From NCBI GenBank assembly GCA_029260455.1, contig JAJDDF010000016.1:1-64000 (forward strand): a stretch of DNA of 64,000 nucleotides, read 5' to 3'. Below, piece by piece: positions 52,889 to 61,757 of this stretch. Every line of letters begins with the position of its first letter. The first letter of the stretch is position 1. Source of the stretch: Phycisphaerales bacterium. Its GTDB lineage: Bacteria; Planctomycetota; Phycisphaerae; Phycisphaerales; UBA1924. The notes beneath the pieces are model-generated. The model had not been told where the DNA came from, made no database searches, and was given only the letters and a program-made list of their open reading frames with translations. Made by a program: the position numbers and the translations under genes.

Positions 52889-54460
52889 TCACTGATACTG
52901 GTTGGTCGATTCGGTCTCCTCGACCGGACGCGTAAACTGATCGCTCGTCATTCCAACCTTGAAGCGAACATCGCCTGCAGCGCTAGCCTTGACGGTAAGG
53001 CGGAAGGTCGCTTTCTCACCCGGCGCCAGGCTGGGCAACGGTGCGAACTCAACCACATTGCCGCGGCTGGTGCCCCGCGTCGAACCACCAGCCGAGACGA
53101 ATTCCTGGCTTTCGAGCTCGCAACGGATCTTGATGCCCGTGCCAGGCGCAGAGCCTTGGTTGGTCACGGTGATGGTGTAGGTCGTGTTGGTGCCGACCGC
53201 GACCGGATCCGGACTATCAACGCACTCAAGAAGGATGGCGGGAATGCCACGAACCTGCGTCGTGCAGTTGGCGGTCACCGCATCCGCGCAAGCGCATTGC
53301 GCCCGAGCCGTGCCAGTGAAGCTGCCTGCGGCCTGCGGTGTCATGCGAACCGCGTAGGTCTTGCACGCCCGCGGTGCGAGCTTGCCCGTATTCCACGTAA
53401 CAGTGCGGCCCGAAACGCGCCCATTCTCCGACACTGAATCAACGCGACAATTTGCCGGCACATTGAACGTGACAACGCCGTTGTCACAACTGCCCGAACC
53501 GGTGTTGCATACGGTGATCTTGTGCTCGATTGGACGCCCGATGAACGCGCGACCCGTGCACTCATCCTTGATGGTCAGGACAGGCTGGACGACGGTCGTC
53601 TGTACAACGCCTGACTCGGCGGTCATGCCACCCGAAGCGCTCGCGGTGGCCTTGTTTTCATATTTGCCTGCAGCGGCTGCCGACACCTGAGCCCGGAAGC
53701 TTTTGCTTGCACCCGCAGCGAGATCGCCCGCCTTGAAAGTCAGCGAACGCCCACCACCCGCAGCCGTGAGACCAGAGGGAAGCGGATCGGTGATGGTCAC
53801 GTTGCGTACCGTTCCGGTACCGGTGTTGGTCACGACAAACTCATAGGTGATGGGTTCACACTTTGAGGCTTGTGCGGGGCCAGTCTTGACAAGCGCCAAC
53901 TTGGGCGAGACGACGGGGGTCGTCAGGCAAAGCAGCGTGTTGTAAGACACGTCGATGCAGTTGCCGACGGTGCCTTCTTTCGTCGCGGTCGCACGAATGC
54001 GAATTTCCTTGGAATCACTCGGGCCGAGATTACCAAGATTCCACGACACGACTTTCGCGCCATTCGCGCCGGGGGTGCCCGCGGGGCTGGACTTGATCAA
54101 ACGAAGCCCGCTGCTTGGTTCATCAGTAACAACGACATCCTGCATGGTCTCCGACGTCAGGTTGGTGACGCGAATGATGGATTCGAACTCTTCATTCAGC
54201 ACAACCTCGACGGGCATGCCCTTTTCAAGCAAGATGGCGCTGGTGCGCTGATCACCAGTCGGGTAGGCAAGGGCCGCCCAGTTCATGCCATCGCGAGTCG
54301 AGGGGGAACTCCGAGCTGTCCGCACTGGCTTGGCCGCCGCGTTTGCTGGCTCCGCAGCACTTCTGGTTCTGCCCGACGATCGATCATTATGGACACAGCC
54401 GGTCAGCAGCATTGCTGCTATCGCTGCTGCAGCTACTCCACTCCACATTTTCGTGCGCAT
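52889..54460 (-). CDS. OmcB-like DUF11-repeat lipoprotein, Cys-containing
   Basis: 523 residues from ATG 54460, with GAGGAG upstream. Lipoprotein signal with lipobox LLTGC. The mature chain has four DUF11-type immunoglobulin-like repeats, each with a VTNxGxxxxxxVxITDxLPxG pattern (for example VTNTGTGTVRNVTITDPLPSG, VTNQGSAPGTGIKI). It contains about 13 further cysteines, including CACAD and NC pairs, reminiscent of chlamydial OmcB, which cross-links the envelope by disulfides. Surface or periplasmic structural role is inferred. Followed by a strong terminator at 52804-52837. Confidence 0.85.
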   Translation of the reverse strand: MRTKMWSGVAAAAIAAMLLTGCVHNDRSSGRTRSAAEPANAAAKPVRTARSSPSTRDGMNWAALAYPTGDQRTSAILLEKGMPVEVVLNEEFESIIRVTNLTSETMQDVVVTDEPSSGLRLIKSSPAGTPGANGAKVVSWNLGNLGPSDSKEIRIRATATKEGTVGNCIDVSYNTLLCLTTPVVSPKLALVKTGPAQASKCEPITYEFVVTNTGTGTVRNVTITDPLPSGLTAAGGGRSLTFKAGDLAAGASKSFRAQVSAAAAGKYENKATASASGGMTAESGVVQTTVVQPVLTIKDECTGRAFIGRPIEHKITVCNTGSGSCDNGVVTFNVPANCRVDSVSENGRVSGRTVTWNTGKLAPRACKTYAVRMTPQAAGSFTGTARAQCACADAVTANCTTQVRGIPAILLECVDSPDPVAVGTNTTYTITVTNQGSAPGTGIKIRCELESQEFVSAGGSTRGTSRGNVVEFAPLPSLAPGEKATFRLTVKASAAGDVRFKVGMTSDQFTRPVEETESTNQYQ

Positions 54461-54683
54461 AGTCAATGCTCCTCTTTTTAGCAATAACGCCGCCGTGCAT
54501 CTGGGCGATGCCGACTGATCACAAACCCCAAGATTCCATCCTACCGATTGATCCGGCTCCATCCGGAACGGCAAGTTACCATACCGTAAACACTTGCATA
54601 TGGTCAGAATCCGTTTTCTCGGACCTTCCCCCGCCTGTCCCAAAAATAGGATTATCGGACGTGATGTTGTGAAATGTCAGCCC

Positions 54684-55664
54684 TCAATCCGTCGGGACAC
54701 CGGAACCGGTCACCGCTTCACGGAAGGCGCTGCGCAATTTCGCAGTGATCGTTCCTTCACCCTTGGTGATGCGCGTGTCATCGACCTGATTCACCGCAAT
54801 GATCTCAGCGGCAGAACCGGTCAGGAAAATTTCATCCGCGTTGAGCACCTCATCAAGTGTGAGTTGCCTTTGCGTGACCGTGATACCAATGCGCGGGGCC
54901 AGTGTCTTGATGACGAACTCGCGCGTGATGCCATCGAGCAGGGGCACAGCGAGCGGGCTGGTGATCACTGCACCATCTTTGACGATAAACAAATTGTCGC
55001 CCGTGCACTCACCAACGATTTTCTTTTTCGGATCATCTGAATAGGTGAGCATGATGGCTTCAAGAACATCCGCATCGATGGCCTCGACTTTGGCCATGAT
55101 GTTGTTGAGATAGTTCAGGCTCTTGAGTTGTGGGCTCAGGCATTGAGTTGGAGTGCGCGGGCGCTTGGCCACAATGACTTTCATGCCCGTCTGATACATC
55201 TCTTCGGGATAGAGCCGGATGGTGTCTGTGATGACGATCACCGTTGGCCTTGGGCACCGGAAGGGGTGGAGGCCAAGATCGCCAACGCCTCGCGTGAACA
55301 GGAGCCGGATGTAGCCATCGGTGATGCAGTTGGATTTGACACAGTGTTCAAGAATGGCGCGCATTTCATTTTTTGTGTACGGAAACCCTTCTGTCTGGCG
55401 CATCATGTGCAGCGCTTCTGCGTTGCGATAAATGCGCTCGATGTGCGAATCACACTTGAAGATTTTGCCCTGATAGATGCGAATGCCCTCGAAACAACCA
55501 TCTCCATAGAGCAGCCCATGATCAAAGACAGAGACTTTGGCATCGTTCTTCGTGTGAAACTCACCATCGATCCAGATGAATGGAGGTTTGCCAGTGGAAG
55601 GAATGCGCGCCTGGTGCGGCACGGCAGCCGGTGATGTCATCCGATCGGCACCAACACTGGTCAT
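54684..55664 (-). CDS. ilvE: Branched-chain amino acid aminotransferase
   Basis: 326 residues from ATG 55664, which has GGAGGAAT upstream; a longer frame to 55796 is unsupported. PLP class IV fold: KVSVFDHGLLYGDGCFEGIRIYQGKIF, LKSLNYLNNIMAKVEA with the PLP lysine of PQLKSLNYL, EAIMLTYSDDPKKKIVGECTGDNLFIVKDG, and EIFLTGSAAEIIAVNQVDDTRIT. Final step of Ile, Leu and Val synthesis. A -10-like TATACT lies in the gap to pheT, so it may have its own promoter. Confidence 0.92.
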   Translation of the reverse strand: MTSVGADRMTSPAAVPHQARIPSTGKPPFIWIDGEFHTKNDAKVSVFDHGLLYGDGCFEGIRIYQGKIFKCDSHIERIYRNAEALHMMRQTEGFPYTKNEMRAILEHCVKSNCITDGYIRLLFTRGVGDLGLHPFRCPRPTVIVITDTIRLYPEEMYQTGMKVIVAKRPRTPTQCLSPQLKSLNYLNNIMAKVEAIDADVLEAIMLTYSDDPKKKIVGECTGDNLFIVKDGAVITSPLAVPLLDGITREFVIKTLAPRIGITVTQRQLTLDEVLNADEIFLTGSAAEIIAVNQVDDTRITKGEGTITAKLRSAFREAVTGSGVPTD

Positions 55665-55792
55665 TGCACAATTCCTCCGTGTGATATTAGGCCCACGCCG
55701 ACGTTGGTTACGCTGCCCCTGGGCCTTGTCCGGGCAATATTGCGGGCACAACAGTATATCCCCAAAAGACCGTACAGGCTCCAAACGTATAT

Positions 55793-57949
55793 TCACACGC
55801 GCAGCTCTGCTGAAACACGCCTGCGCAGCGACTCTAACACTGCTTCCACCTGCGGATCGACTTCTTCATGGCGCAATGTGCGCGCTGGATCACGAAACGC
55901 AAGACGCAATGTCACACTCTTGCAACCATCACCAAGTTGCGCCGATCGAAACGCGCCCACGAAACGAACGTTTTCAAGCATCGCCGGGTTGGCATCGCGC
56001 ACCGCAGATTCGATGTCGCCCCATGGCACACGTTCATCAACGACAACACTCAGATCTCTTTCGATACCGGGGAACTCGGGCAACTCCAGCGCCCCCGCGC
56101 TGGGCGGGTAGAGCGCGATGAGCGCGGCCAGATCAAGCTCTGCGACCACGACCGGGCAATCAAGCTCACAGGTCGTGCGAAGCGCTGTCTTTGATGTATT
56201 GGCGATGAGCGCCACCCAGCCAAGTGCGGCTCCATCGCGCGGGCCACCCAGTAATTCGATTTTCGCTGCGATTTCACCACGCAGCGCGGCGACCGGCGCA
56301 TCCGCAGTGCGCAGATTGACCTGTACATCAGGACCGCCCACCGCTCGAATAGTGCGCTCCATCACGCCACGCATGGTGCGCAATGCCTCCTGCTGGGTAT
56401 CGGCTCGTTCGGGCTTTGCGCCCATCACATCCATGAGCACACCAAGCGACCGATGCTCCAGCGTGTTGCGCTGATGCAGTGTGCCATCATCTCGCTCTGC
56501 AAAGACGGCAGCAGTCTCAAATAAGCGCACACCACCCGGCGGATTCACGCGCGCATCCTGATTCGCTTTGCGCACACCAAGCAGACTTGGAATAAGACTC
56601 GTGCGCAAGTAAGGAGCGCCGGGGCGGCGATCTTCATCGACTTTGAGGTATCGCATCCCCTCGGGCAGAAACTGCATTGCCTCGGTCTCGCGCACAAAGC
56701 TGAATGTTGCCGTTTCGTAAAATCCAAGCCCCGCAAGGGTGCGCCCGATGAGCGCCATCGCCTTCTCACGCTTTGCCCAGCTCTCGGGATGCGCCAGATC
56801 AAGATTCACTTCAACTGTCGGGGCCACTGTGAGATTGTCAAAGCCATGAAGGCGAACGATTTCTTCGATCAGATCAATCTCGCGAAGCAGTTCATGCGCG
56901 CGGTGTGGCGGGATCGTGCAGTTCAATACCGTATTGGCGCCCGTTCCATCAACGCGCACCTCGATGCCGATTGCTTCAAGCAGCTCAACCATGCGGTTCG
57001 GTTCGACTGCAATGCCCAAAATGTGTTCACATCGGGCGGCTCGTAGCTCAACAACAGGCAGGGGGTCATATCCGGCCCCGACAGAAAGAAGCCCCGCTGT
57101 GCCAAAACCGCCAACAATCTCCCCGCCCGCAACGTCGACCATCATCTGTGCGCATATTGCAGAGGCCCATTCAAGATCGCGCGCATCAACCGTGCGCGTA
57201 AAACGGTACGCAGCGTCCGTGGTGATGCCAAGCCGGCGCGCCGTGCGCCGCACCATGATGGGATTCCATGTCGCCATTTCGAGCAGCACATCGGTGGTGC
57301 GCTCGGTGACACTTGTTGGCACGCCCCCTACAATGCCCGCAATAGACTGTGCGCGCTCAGCATCAGCAACCACGACATCACTTTCAACAAGCGCATGCGT
57401 CACGCCATCAAGGCCTGGCATCTTTTCGCCCTTGTGCGCGTGGCGCACGATGAGCTTCCTGCCCGCAAGCGTGTTCAAATCAAAGGCATGATTGGGATGA
57501 CCAATTGACAGCAGGATGAAGTTGGACATATCGACGATGTTGTTGATCGAACGCTGACCGACCGATTCGAGTGCCTCGACGAGCCACTTCGGGCTGGGCC
57601 CGACCTTGACGCCCCTGATGAGCCGCGCCGTGAACCGCGGGCAGCGCTCGGGCACGGTGTTGTCGACCGAGGTGTGATCCGCGATGCACCCTGCGCCCCC
57701 GCCACTCGGCATCGCCGGCGTGATGAGCTTGCGACCCGAGACGGCGGCGATCTCGCGGGCCAACCCCAGATGGCACAGGCAATCACCCCGGTTGCTCGTC
57801 AGTTCGACATCGAGGCGGGCATCACCCCCAGCGAGGGACTCGATGCCCTCAATGGGGAATGAATGGGCCTCAAGCAGGCGGACGGCCTCCTCAGCAGAGA
57901 GATTGCCGGGCTCCAGACAACGATTCAACCATGCAAGACTTGTGAGCAT
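55793..57949 (-). CDS. pheT: Phenylalanine-tRNA ligase beta subunit lacking the EMAPII-like insertion
   Basis: 718 residues. The order matches bacterial PheT apart from one missing block: residues 1-40 (MLTSLAWLNRCLEPGNLSAEEAVRLLEAHSFPIEGIESLAGG) run straight into ARLDVELTSNRGDCLCHLGLAREIA, which in E. coli lies after the ~110-residue tRNA-binding (EMAPII/B2) domain. The B3/B4, B5, aminoacylation-like and FDX-ACB anticodon-binding domains remain (FPGIERDLSVVVDERVPWGDIE near the end). Works with PheS, not in the window. Divergent from the Hsp70 gene. Confidence 0.92.
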   Translation of the reverse strand: MLTSLAWLNRCLEPGNLSAEEAVRLLEAHSFPIEGIESLAGGDARLDVELTSNRGDCLCHLGLAREIAAVSGRKLITPAMPSGGGAGCIADHTSVDNTVPERCPRFTARLIRGVKVGPSPKWLVEALESVGQRSINNIVDMSNFILLSIGHPNHAFDLNTLAGRKLIVRHAHKGEKMPGLDGVTHALVESDVVVADAERAQSIAGIVGGVPTSVTERTTDVLLEMATWNPIMVRRTARRLGITTDAAYRFTRTVDARDLEWASAICAQMMVDVAGGEIVGGFGTAGLLSVGAGYDPLPVVELRAARCEHILGIAVEPNRMVELLEAIGIEVRVDGTGANTVLNCTIPPHRAHELLREIDLIEEIVRLHGFDNLTVAPTVEVNLDLAHPESWAKREKAMALIGRTLAGLGFYETATFSFVRETEAMQFLPEGMRYLKVDEDRRPGAPYLRTSLIPSLLGVRKANQDARVNPPGGVRLFETAAVFAERDDGTLHQRNTLEHRSLGVLMDVMGAKPERADTQQEALRTMRGVMERTIRAVGGPDVQVNLRTADAPVAALRGEIAAKIELLGGPRDGAALGWVALIANTSKTALRTTCELDCPVVVAELDLAALIALYPPSAGALELPEFPGIERDLSVVVDERVPWGDIESAVRDANPAMLENVRFVGAFRSAQLGDGCKSVTLRLAFRDPARTLRHEEVDPQVEAVLESLRRRVSAELRV

Positions 57950-58005
57950 GGGGAGCAGGATACACGCCCGCGAGGATCGGCTGCGAAGGGCCTACCCTGT
58001 GCGTC

Positions 58006-59862
58006 ATGGATGCGGAATCCACCATCATTGGGATTGACCTCGGCACAACAAATTCGCTTGTCGCAGTGTGTGATGCTGCGGGGCCGAGGATCATCGCATC
58101 GCCAGCCGGCGAACGGATGCTGCCGTCGGTGGTGCGCTATGGAGATGACGGCCGGGTTGAAGCGATCGGCACACAAGCCCGGCAGGACGCAGAAAAATAT
58201 CCGCAGCACACACTCGCATCGATCAAGCGCCTCATGGGGCGCGGGGCGGGCGATGCAACTGATGATCTGCCGTTGCTTGGCTATCGCGTCGTCGATGGCC
58301 CCAACAACACGGCGCGGGTTGCGATTGGTGAGCAACTGATTTCGCCGCAGGAAGTTTCGGCGGCCATCCTGCGAGAACTGAAGCACTGGGCCGAGGCGGC
58401 GTTTGGACACACTGTGCGCGATGCGGTGATTACGGTGCCCGCGTATTTTGATGACGCGCAGCGGCAGGCAACGCGCGATGCAGCGCGACTTGCGGGTCTT
58501 GATGCTCGGCGCATTGTCAATGAGCCCACCGCTGCCGCGCTGGCGTATGGCATTGGCATCGGGAGCGCTGGCACGCCCCAGACCATCGCGGTCTATGACC
58601 TCGGCGGCGGCACTTTTGATATTTCAATCCTGCGCCTGATCCCGCCAGATGAGACGAACACTGATACTGCGCATTTCTTTCAGGTGCTCGCTACCGCGGG
58701 CGATACGCACCTGGGCGGCGATGACATCGACACTGCGATTGTGCGCTTGCTTCTCGATGAGATGAATATCCAGCCCACGCCAACGGGGAGGCAGCAGCTT
58801 CGCAATCTTGCTGAGCACGCCAAAATTTCACTCAGTGATTCCCCGAAAACAACGATTGCCAGCGAAATTGAACATGAATCAGGACGCCTCAGTATCAATC
58901 GAACACTCACGCGTGATGAAGCTGAAGCATTGGCCGCACCGCTTATCACACGATCGGGCGAGTGCTGCACGCGGGCGCTGCGCGATGCGAAGCTCACTCC
59001 AGCGCAGATTGACCGGGTGGTGCTGGTGGGCGGCGCGACGCGCATGCCGATGGTGCGCCAGCATGTTGGTGAAGTTTTCGAGATGAACCCATACACCGCA
59101 CTTGATCCCGATGAGGTGGTCGCCCTTGGCGCATCTGTGCAGGGGACGGTGCTTTCTGGAAAAAGTGATGCACTGCTTCTCGATGTCCTGCCACTTTCAC
59201 TTGGTCTTGAAACGGCGGGCGGCGCGGTGGCAAAGCTCATCATTCGCAACTCGACAGTTCCCGCGCGGGCCACGGAGATGTTTTCGACGTCTGTCGATAA
59301 TCAGACCGCGATCAAATTGAATGTTCTCCAAGGTGAGCGCGAGATGGCAGAAAATTGTCGAAGTCTTGGCATCTTCAACCTGACCGGCATGCCGCCCATG
59401 CCCGCGGGGATTCCACAGCTTGAAGTGGAATTTCTCGTCGATGCCAACGGCGTCTTGAATGTCTCTGCGGTCGAGCGCCGAAGCGGCGCAAAGGCAACCA
59501 CCCAGATTGTGCCCAACCACGGCCTGACGCGCGATGAAGTTTCGCGTATGGAAGCTGAAGCCCTCACCCACGCACGAGATGACATGACGCGACATCGCGT
59601 GGTTGATCTGATTGCCAACAGCACGCTTGACGTGAAATGGATCGAAGATCGACTCGCAAAGCTGGGCGATGATGTTGCCCCAGCGTATCGGGCGGAACTT
59701 GAAGTGCTGCTTACAACACTTCGCGGCATGGTCGAAGCAGGAGAACGCAACTGGCGATCAGTCGATGCTGATGTGTTTTATAAAGCCAAGGAAACGCTTG
59801 ATCATGCGTCGATTCGATTGCACGAACAGAGTATTGTCCGCACATTGCGCAAAGATGATTAG
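58006..59862 (+). CDS. Hsp70-family chaperone, HscA-like
   Basis: 618 residues. ATPase domain: IIGIDLGTTNSLVAVCD, AVITVPAYFDDAQRQAT, RIVNEPTAAALAYG, AVYDLGGGTFDISIL, GDTHLGGDDID and VVLVGGATRMPMVR. Substrate-binding domain begins DVLPLSLGLETAGG, then FNLTGMPPMPAGIPQLEVEFLVDANGVLNVSA. The compact size and C-terminal sequence resemble HscA more than DnaK. No iscU, hscB or fdx is adjacent, so an Fe-S role is unproven; a DnaK paralog is an alternative. Divergent from pheT by 56 bases. Confidence 0.88.
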   Translation: MDAESTIIGIDLGTTNSLVAVCDAAGPRIIASPAGERMLPSVVRYGDDGRVEAIGTQARQDAEKYPQHTLASIKRLMGRGAGDATDDLPLLGYRVVDGPNNTARVAIGEQLISPQEVSAAILRELKHWAEAAFGHTVRDAVITVPAYFDDAQRQATRDAARLAGLDARRIVNEPTAAALAYGIGIGSAGTPQTIAVYDLGGGTFDISILRLIPPDETNTDTAHFFQVLATAGDTHLGGDDIDTAIVRLLLDEMNIQPTPTGRQQLRNLAEHAKISLSDSPKTTIASEIEHESGRLSINRTLTRDEAEALAAPLITRSGECCTRALRDAKLTPAQIDRVVLVGGATRMPMVRQHVGEVFEMNPYTALDPDEVVALGASVQGTVLSGKSDALLLDVLPLSLGLETAGGAVAKLIIRNSTVPARATEMFSTSVDNQTAIKLNVLQGEREMAENCRSLGIFNLTGMPPMPAGIPQLEVEFLVDANGVLNVSAVERRSGAKATTQIVPNHGLTRDEVSRMEAEALTHARDDMTRHRVVDLIANSTLDVKWIEDRLAKLGDDVAPAYRAELEVLLTTLRGMVEAGERNWRSVDADVFYKAKETLDHASIRLHEQSIVRTLRKDD

Positions 59863-59865
59863 GAA

Positions 59866-60591
59866 CTAATTCCAACTGACTCCCTTGGGGGCATCAGGGT
59901 CATATTGACGATCAGCAGCACCAAGGGGCGCCCGCAAAGCGTGCAACTGACCTTTCACCATGCGGGCGCGCTCGAAAACGCCGGCTTCTGCAAGCAATTG
60001 ATATCGCAGGTCAAAGTCATCGAGTACTGCGAGCAGACTCAGAGACACAATATCCACCAGAATGGGCGTGGGCACTTCATTGTCCTGGGCTTCAATTTGT
60101 TTAACAACCGCCTTGAAGACCCCGACCTGGTTCAATGGGTCAGTGCACAGAAGCTCCATCAGGTCCGCGCGAATGTAAGCGAGGTCGGCTTCGGGGGCCG
60201 CCTCTTCTTCAACTGGTTCAAGGCGCGCGGTGCGATAGCTTTGCACACCCGCACCGCCTGATTCATCCGGCAACCGTTCACTTGTAATGCGCGCCCGGCA
60301 CAACCCGCGCACCCAGATGCGAAAAGTGCCATCACCAAAACGCTCATGCTTTGCAATCTGCCCGAGGCACACGGTTGGCCGCACCGCGGGATTTTCTTCA
60401 TTCATGCAGTCGCCGTCGCACATCGCAATTGCAAACTGCCCGGAACCATCGAGCACGTCCTCGATCATCTCCCGGTAGCGCGCTTCGAAGATGTAGAGCT
60501 GCACCATCGCGTGCGGCAGGAGCGCCACATGCGGCAGCACAAACACGGGGAATGAATGCTTGAAACTGACTCGAACCATTTCGGCGGACAT
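59866..60591 (-). CDS. LON substrate-binding-domain protein
   Basis: 241 residues from ATG 60591; the open frame runs on to 60843 but crosses a structured non-coding region. Resembles the N-terminal (LON, PUA-like) domain without protease: FPVFVLPHVALLPHAMVQLYIFEARYREMIEDVLDG, FAIAMCD, VCLGQIAKHERFGDGTFRIWVRGLCRARI, and a helical C-terminal segment (VVKQIEA...DIVSLSLLAVLDD). Function unknown; single-domain proteins may bind protein substrates. Ends 3 bases from the Hsp70 gene, converging with it. Confidence 0.83.
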   Translation of the reverse strand: MSAEMVRVSFKHSFPVFVLPHVALLPHAMVQLYIFEARYREMIEDVLDGSGQFAIAMCDGDCMNEENPAVRPTVCLGQIAKHERFGDGTFRIWVRGLCRARITSERLPDESGGAGVQSYRTARLEPVEEEAAPEADLAYIRADLMELLCTDPLNQVGVFKAVVKQIEAQDNEVPTPILVDIVSLSLLAVLDDFDLRYQLLAEAGVFERARMVKGQLHALRAPLGAADRQYDPDAPKGVSWN

Positions 60592-60670
60592 GCCTGAACT
60601 GTAGCCGAGCTGTGCGAGACGCGACGACGCGGGACCGAAGCAAGTGGATACCAAAAAAGAGACGTCGCCT

Positions 60671-60830
60671 AAAAAAGACAGGAGCCCGCCGATTAAGCAG
60701 GCCCGTGTCTCTCTCTTCGATCCAAAGATCGACTTGCCTGCCGAAGCAGGCAGATGTGTGCAAGGCCAACTGGACTCGCACCTCCCGAAACCATCGAGGG
60801 CTCGGGCTCTCTTCCAGTCAATAGGGTACC
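60671..60830 (-). ncRNA. Candidate structured RNA ending in an intrinsic terminator
   Basis: On the minus strand, after a promoter-like sequence, a series of stems follows: a nine-pair outer stem with three G-U wobbles (TTGACTGGA at 60813-60821 with TCCAGTTGG at 60766-60774) enclosing a CCCGA...TCGGG hairpin (60784-60806), then TGCCTGC-TTCG-GCAGGCA (60735-60752), TCGATC-TTTG-GATCGA (60717-60732), and a final GACACGGGCCTGC...GGCGGGCTCCTGTC stem followed by TTTTTT (60671-60676). About 160 bases. It lies 80 bases upstream of the LON gene, so it could be a leader RNA or a separate small RNA. It does not match any riboswitch or housekeeping RNA I can recall. Confidence 0.5.
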
Positions 60831-60850
60831 CCGGGAAGCTCACCGGTCAA
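60823..60850 (-). promoter_or_regulatory. Possible promoter of the structured RNA
   Basis: TTGACC (60850-60845) and TACCCT (60828-60823) with a 16-base spacer. The -35 is good and the -10 weak. A start near 60817 would fall at the base of the first stem. Confidence 0.4.
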
Positions 60851-60905
60851 GGGTTTTCACGCGTTCTGCCTGTGAAAAATGCGAATGTCCCGGTGTTTTC
60901 TGGGT

Positions 60906-60945
60906 AAAAAAGCAAACCGCCCGGGGGTGGGTGCCTCCGGGCGGT
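60906..60945 (-). terminator. Rho-independent terminator of the lamin-tail/PEP-CTERM gene
   Basis: On the minus strand ACCGCCCGG (60945-60937) pairs with CCGGGCGGT (60924-60916), followed by TTGCTTTTTT (T-run at 60911-60906). It lies about 110 bases downstream of the stop of the gene at 61053-61757 and separates it from the structured RNA. Confidence 0.85.
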
Positions 60946-61052
60946 ATGCAAAGATCATCCCGTACTGTGTTGTGACTGAGGTTGGAAATCGACTCTGACT
61001 ATAAACAGAAGCCTCAGCCCACCCAGCAGGTGGTATGTCAATTCAATTTGAT

Positions 61053-61757
61053 TCAGCGACGCCGACGCGTGGCTGCAAGACCTGCCACACCTGCGAGCAT
61101 GAGCGCGCCTGGTGCAGGAATATTCTTCTGATCAACACCCGGGGTTCCGCCCGCAATGTTGCCGCCAGCCAGACCAGAGGTGCTAAAGCTCAACTGGATG
61201 GTGTCAAAGTTCTTGTTGAGCACTGCAGCACCCGCAGGCACGAAAGTACCATCGGGGCCAAACGAGTAATCGGGCACGATCGCAACGCCAGCCTGGTTGG
61301 GGCCGTCGCCAACACCACCATCAGTCGCGAACACAGAGAACATGTTCAAGCCCGCAGCATTTTCAAGAACGGCGGTGTAGGAACTGTTCTCAATCGCGTT
61401 GGGGGGAAGCAACTGATCAAAGTTGAACGGGGCGCCAAGATAGGTCCCACCTGCAAAACCAGTCTGGGCCAATGCTCCGCCCATGGTGTATGTCTGACCA
61501 GGGGCCAAGACAACGGTGCCGGTGATCGCGTGCGGCGAACTGCCGTCAAACCCACCGAACGATGCGCCTGCGTCGGATTCGTACAGCGCAACAGCCCATC
61601 CGGTGATGTCCACCGAGACAGCACTATTGTTCAGAAGCTCAATGAACTCCCAGTCGAAACTACTGGTCGAACCAAGAATCTCATTGATAATCACGCCTTG
61701 GCCAAGCGCTGCACCGCTCATCGCGGTCAGGGCACCAGCCACAATCAGAGCTTTCAT
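61053..61757 (-). CDS. Lamin-tail-domain protein with PEP-CTERM-like sorting tail
   Basis: 234 residues from ATG 61757 (AGAGGG upstream). Signal peptide MKALIVAGALTAMSGAALGQ. Then a lamin-tail-like domain: VIINEILGSTSSFDWEFIELLNNSAVSVDITGWAVALYESD. The C terminus is PAPGALMLAGVAGLAATRRRR: proline-containing motif, hydrophobic helix and arginine cluster, like PEP-CTERM exosortase substrates. Probably exported and anchored or sorted at the surface. A terminator follows at 60906-60945. The exosortase is not in the window. Confidence 0.85.
   Translation of the reverse strand: MKALIVAGALTAMSGAALGQGVIINEILGSTSSFDWEFIELLNNSAVSVDITGWAVALYESDAGASFGGFDGSSPHAITGTVVLAPGQTYTMGGALAQTGFAGGTYLGAPFNFDQLLPPNAIENSSYTAVLENAAGLNMFSVFATDGGVGDGPNQAGVAIVPDYSFGPDGTFVPAGAAVLNKNFDTIQLSFSTSGLAGGNIAGGTPGVDQKNIPAPGALMLAGVAGLAATRRRR

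Noticed and set aside
60671-60830. Cobalamin, lysine or SAM riboswitch, tRNA-Sec, SRP RNA, 6S RNA or tmRNA identity for the structured RNA
   Set aside because: GGTGCGAGTCC resembles a B12-riboswitch segment and a T-arm, but the neighbouring conserved elements, anticodon arm, GGAA loop or long bulged hairpin of those RNAs are absent.
60592-60843. N-terminal extension of the LON-domain frame
   Set aside because: The extra 84 codons cross hairpins and a terminator-like stem; LON homology starts near the ATG at 60591.
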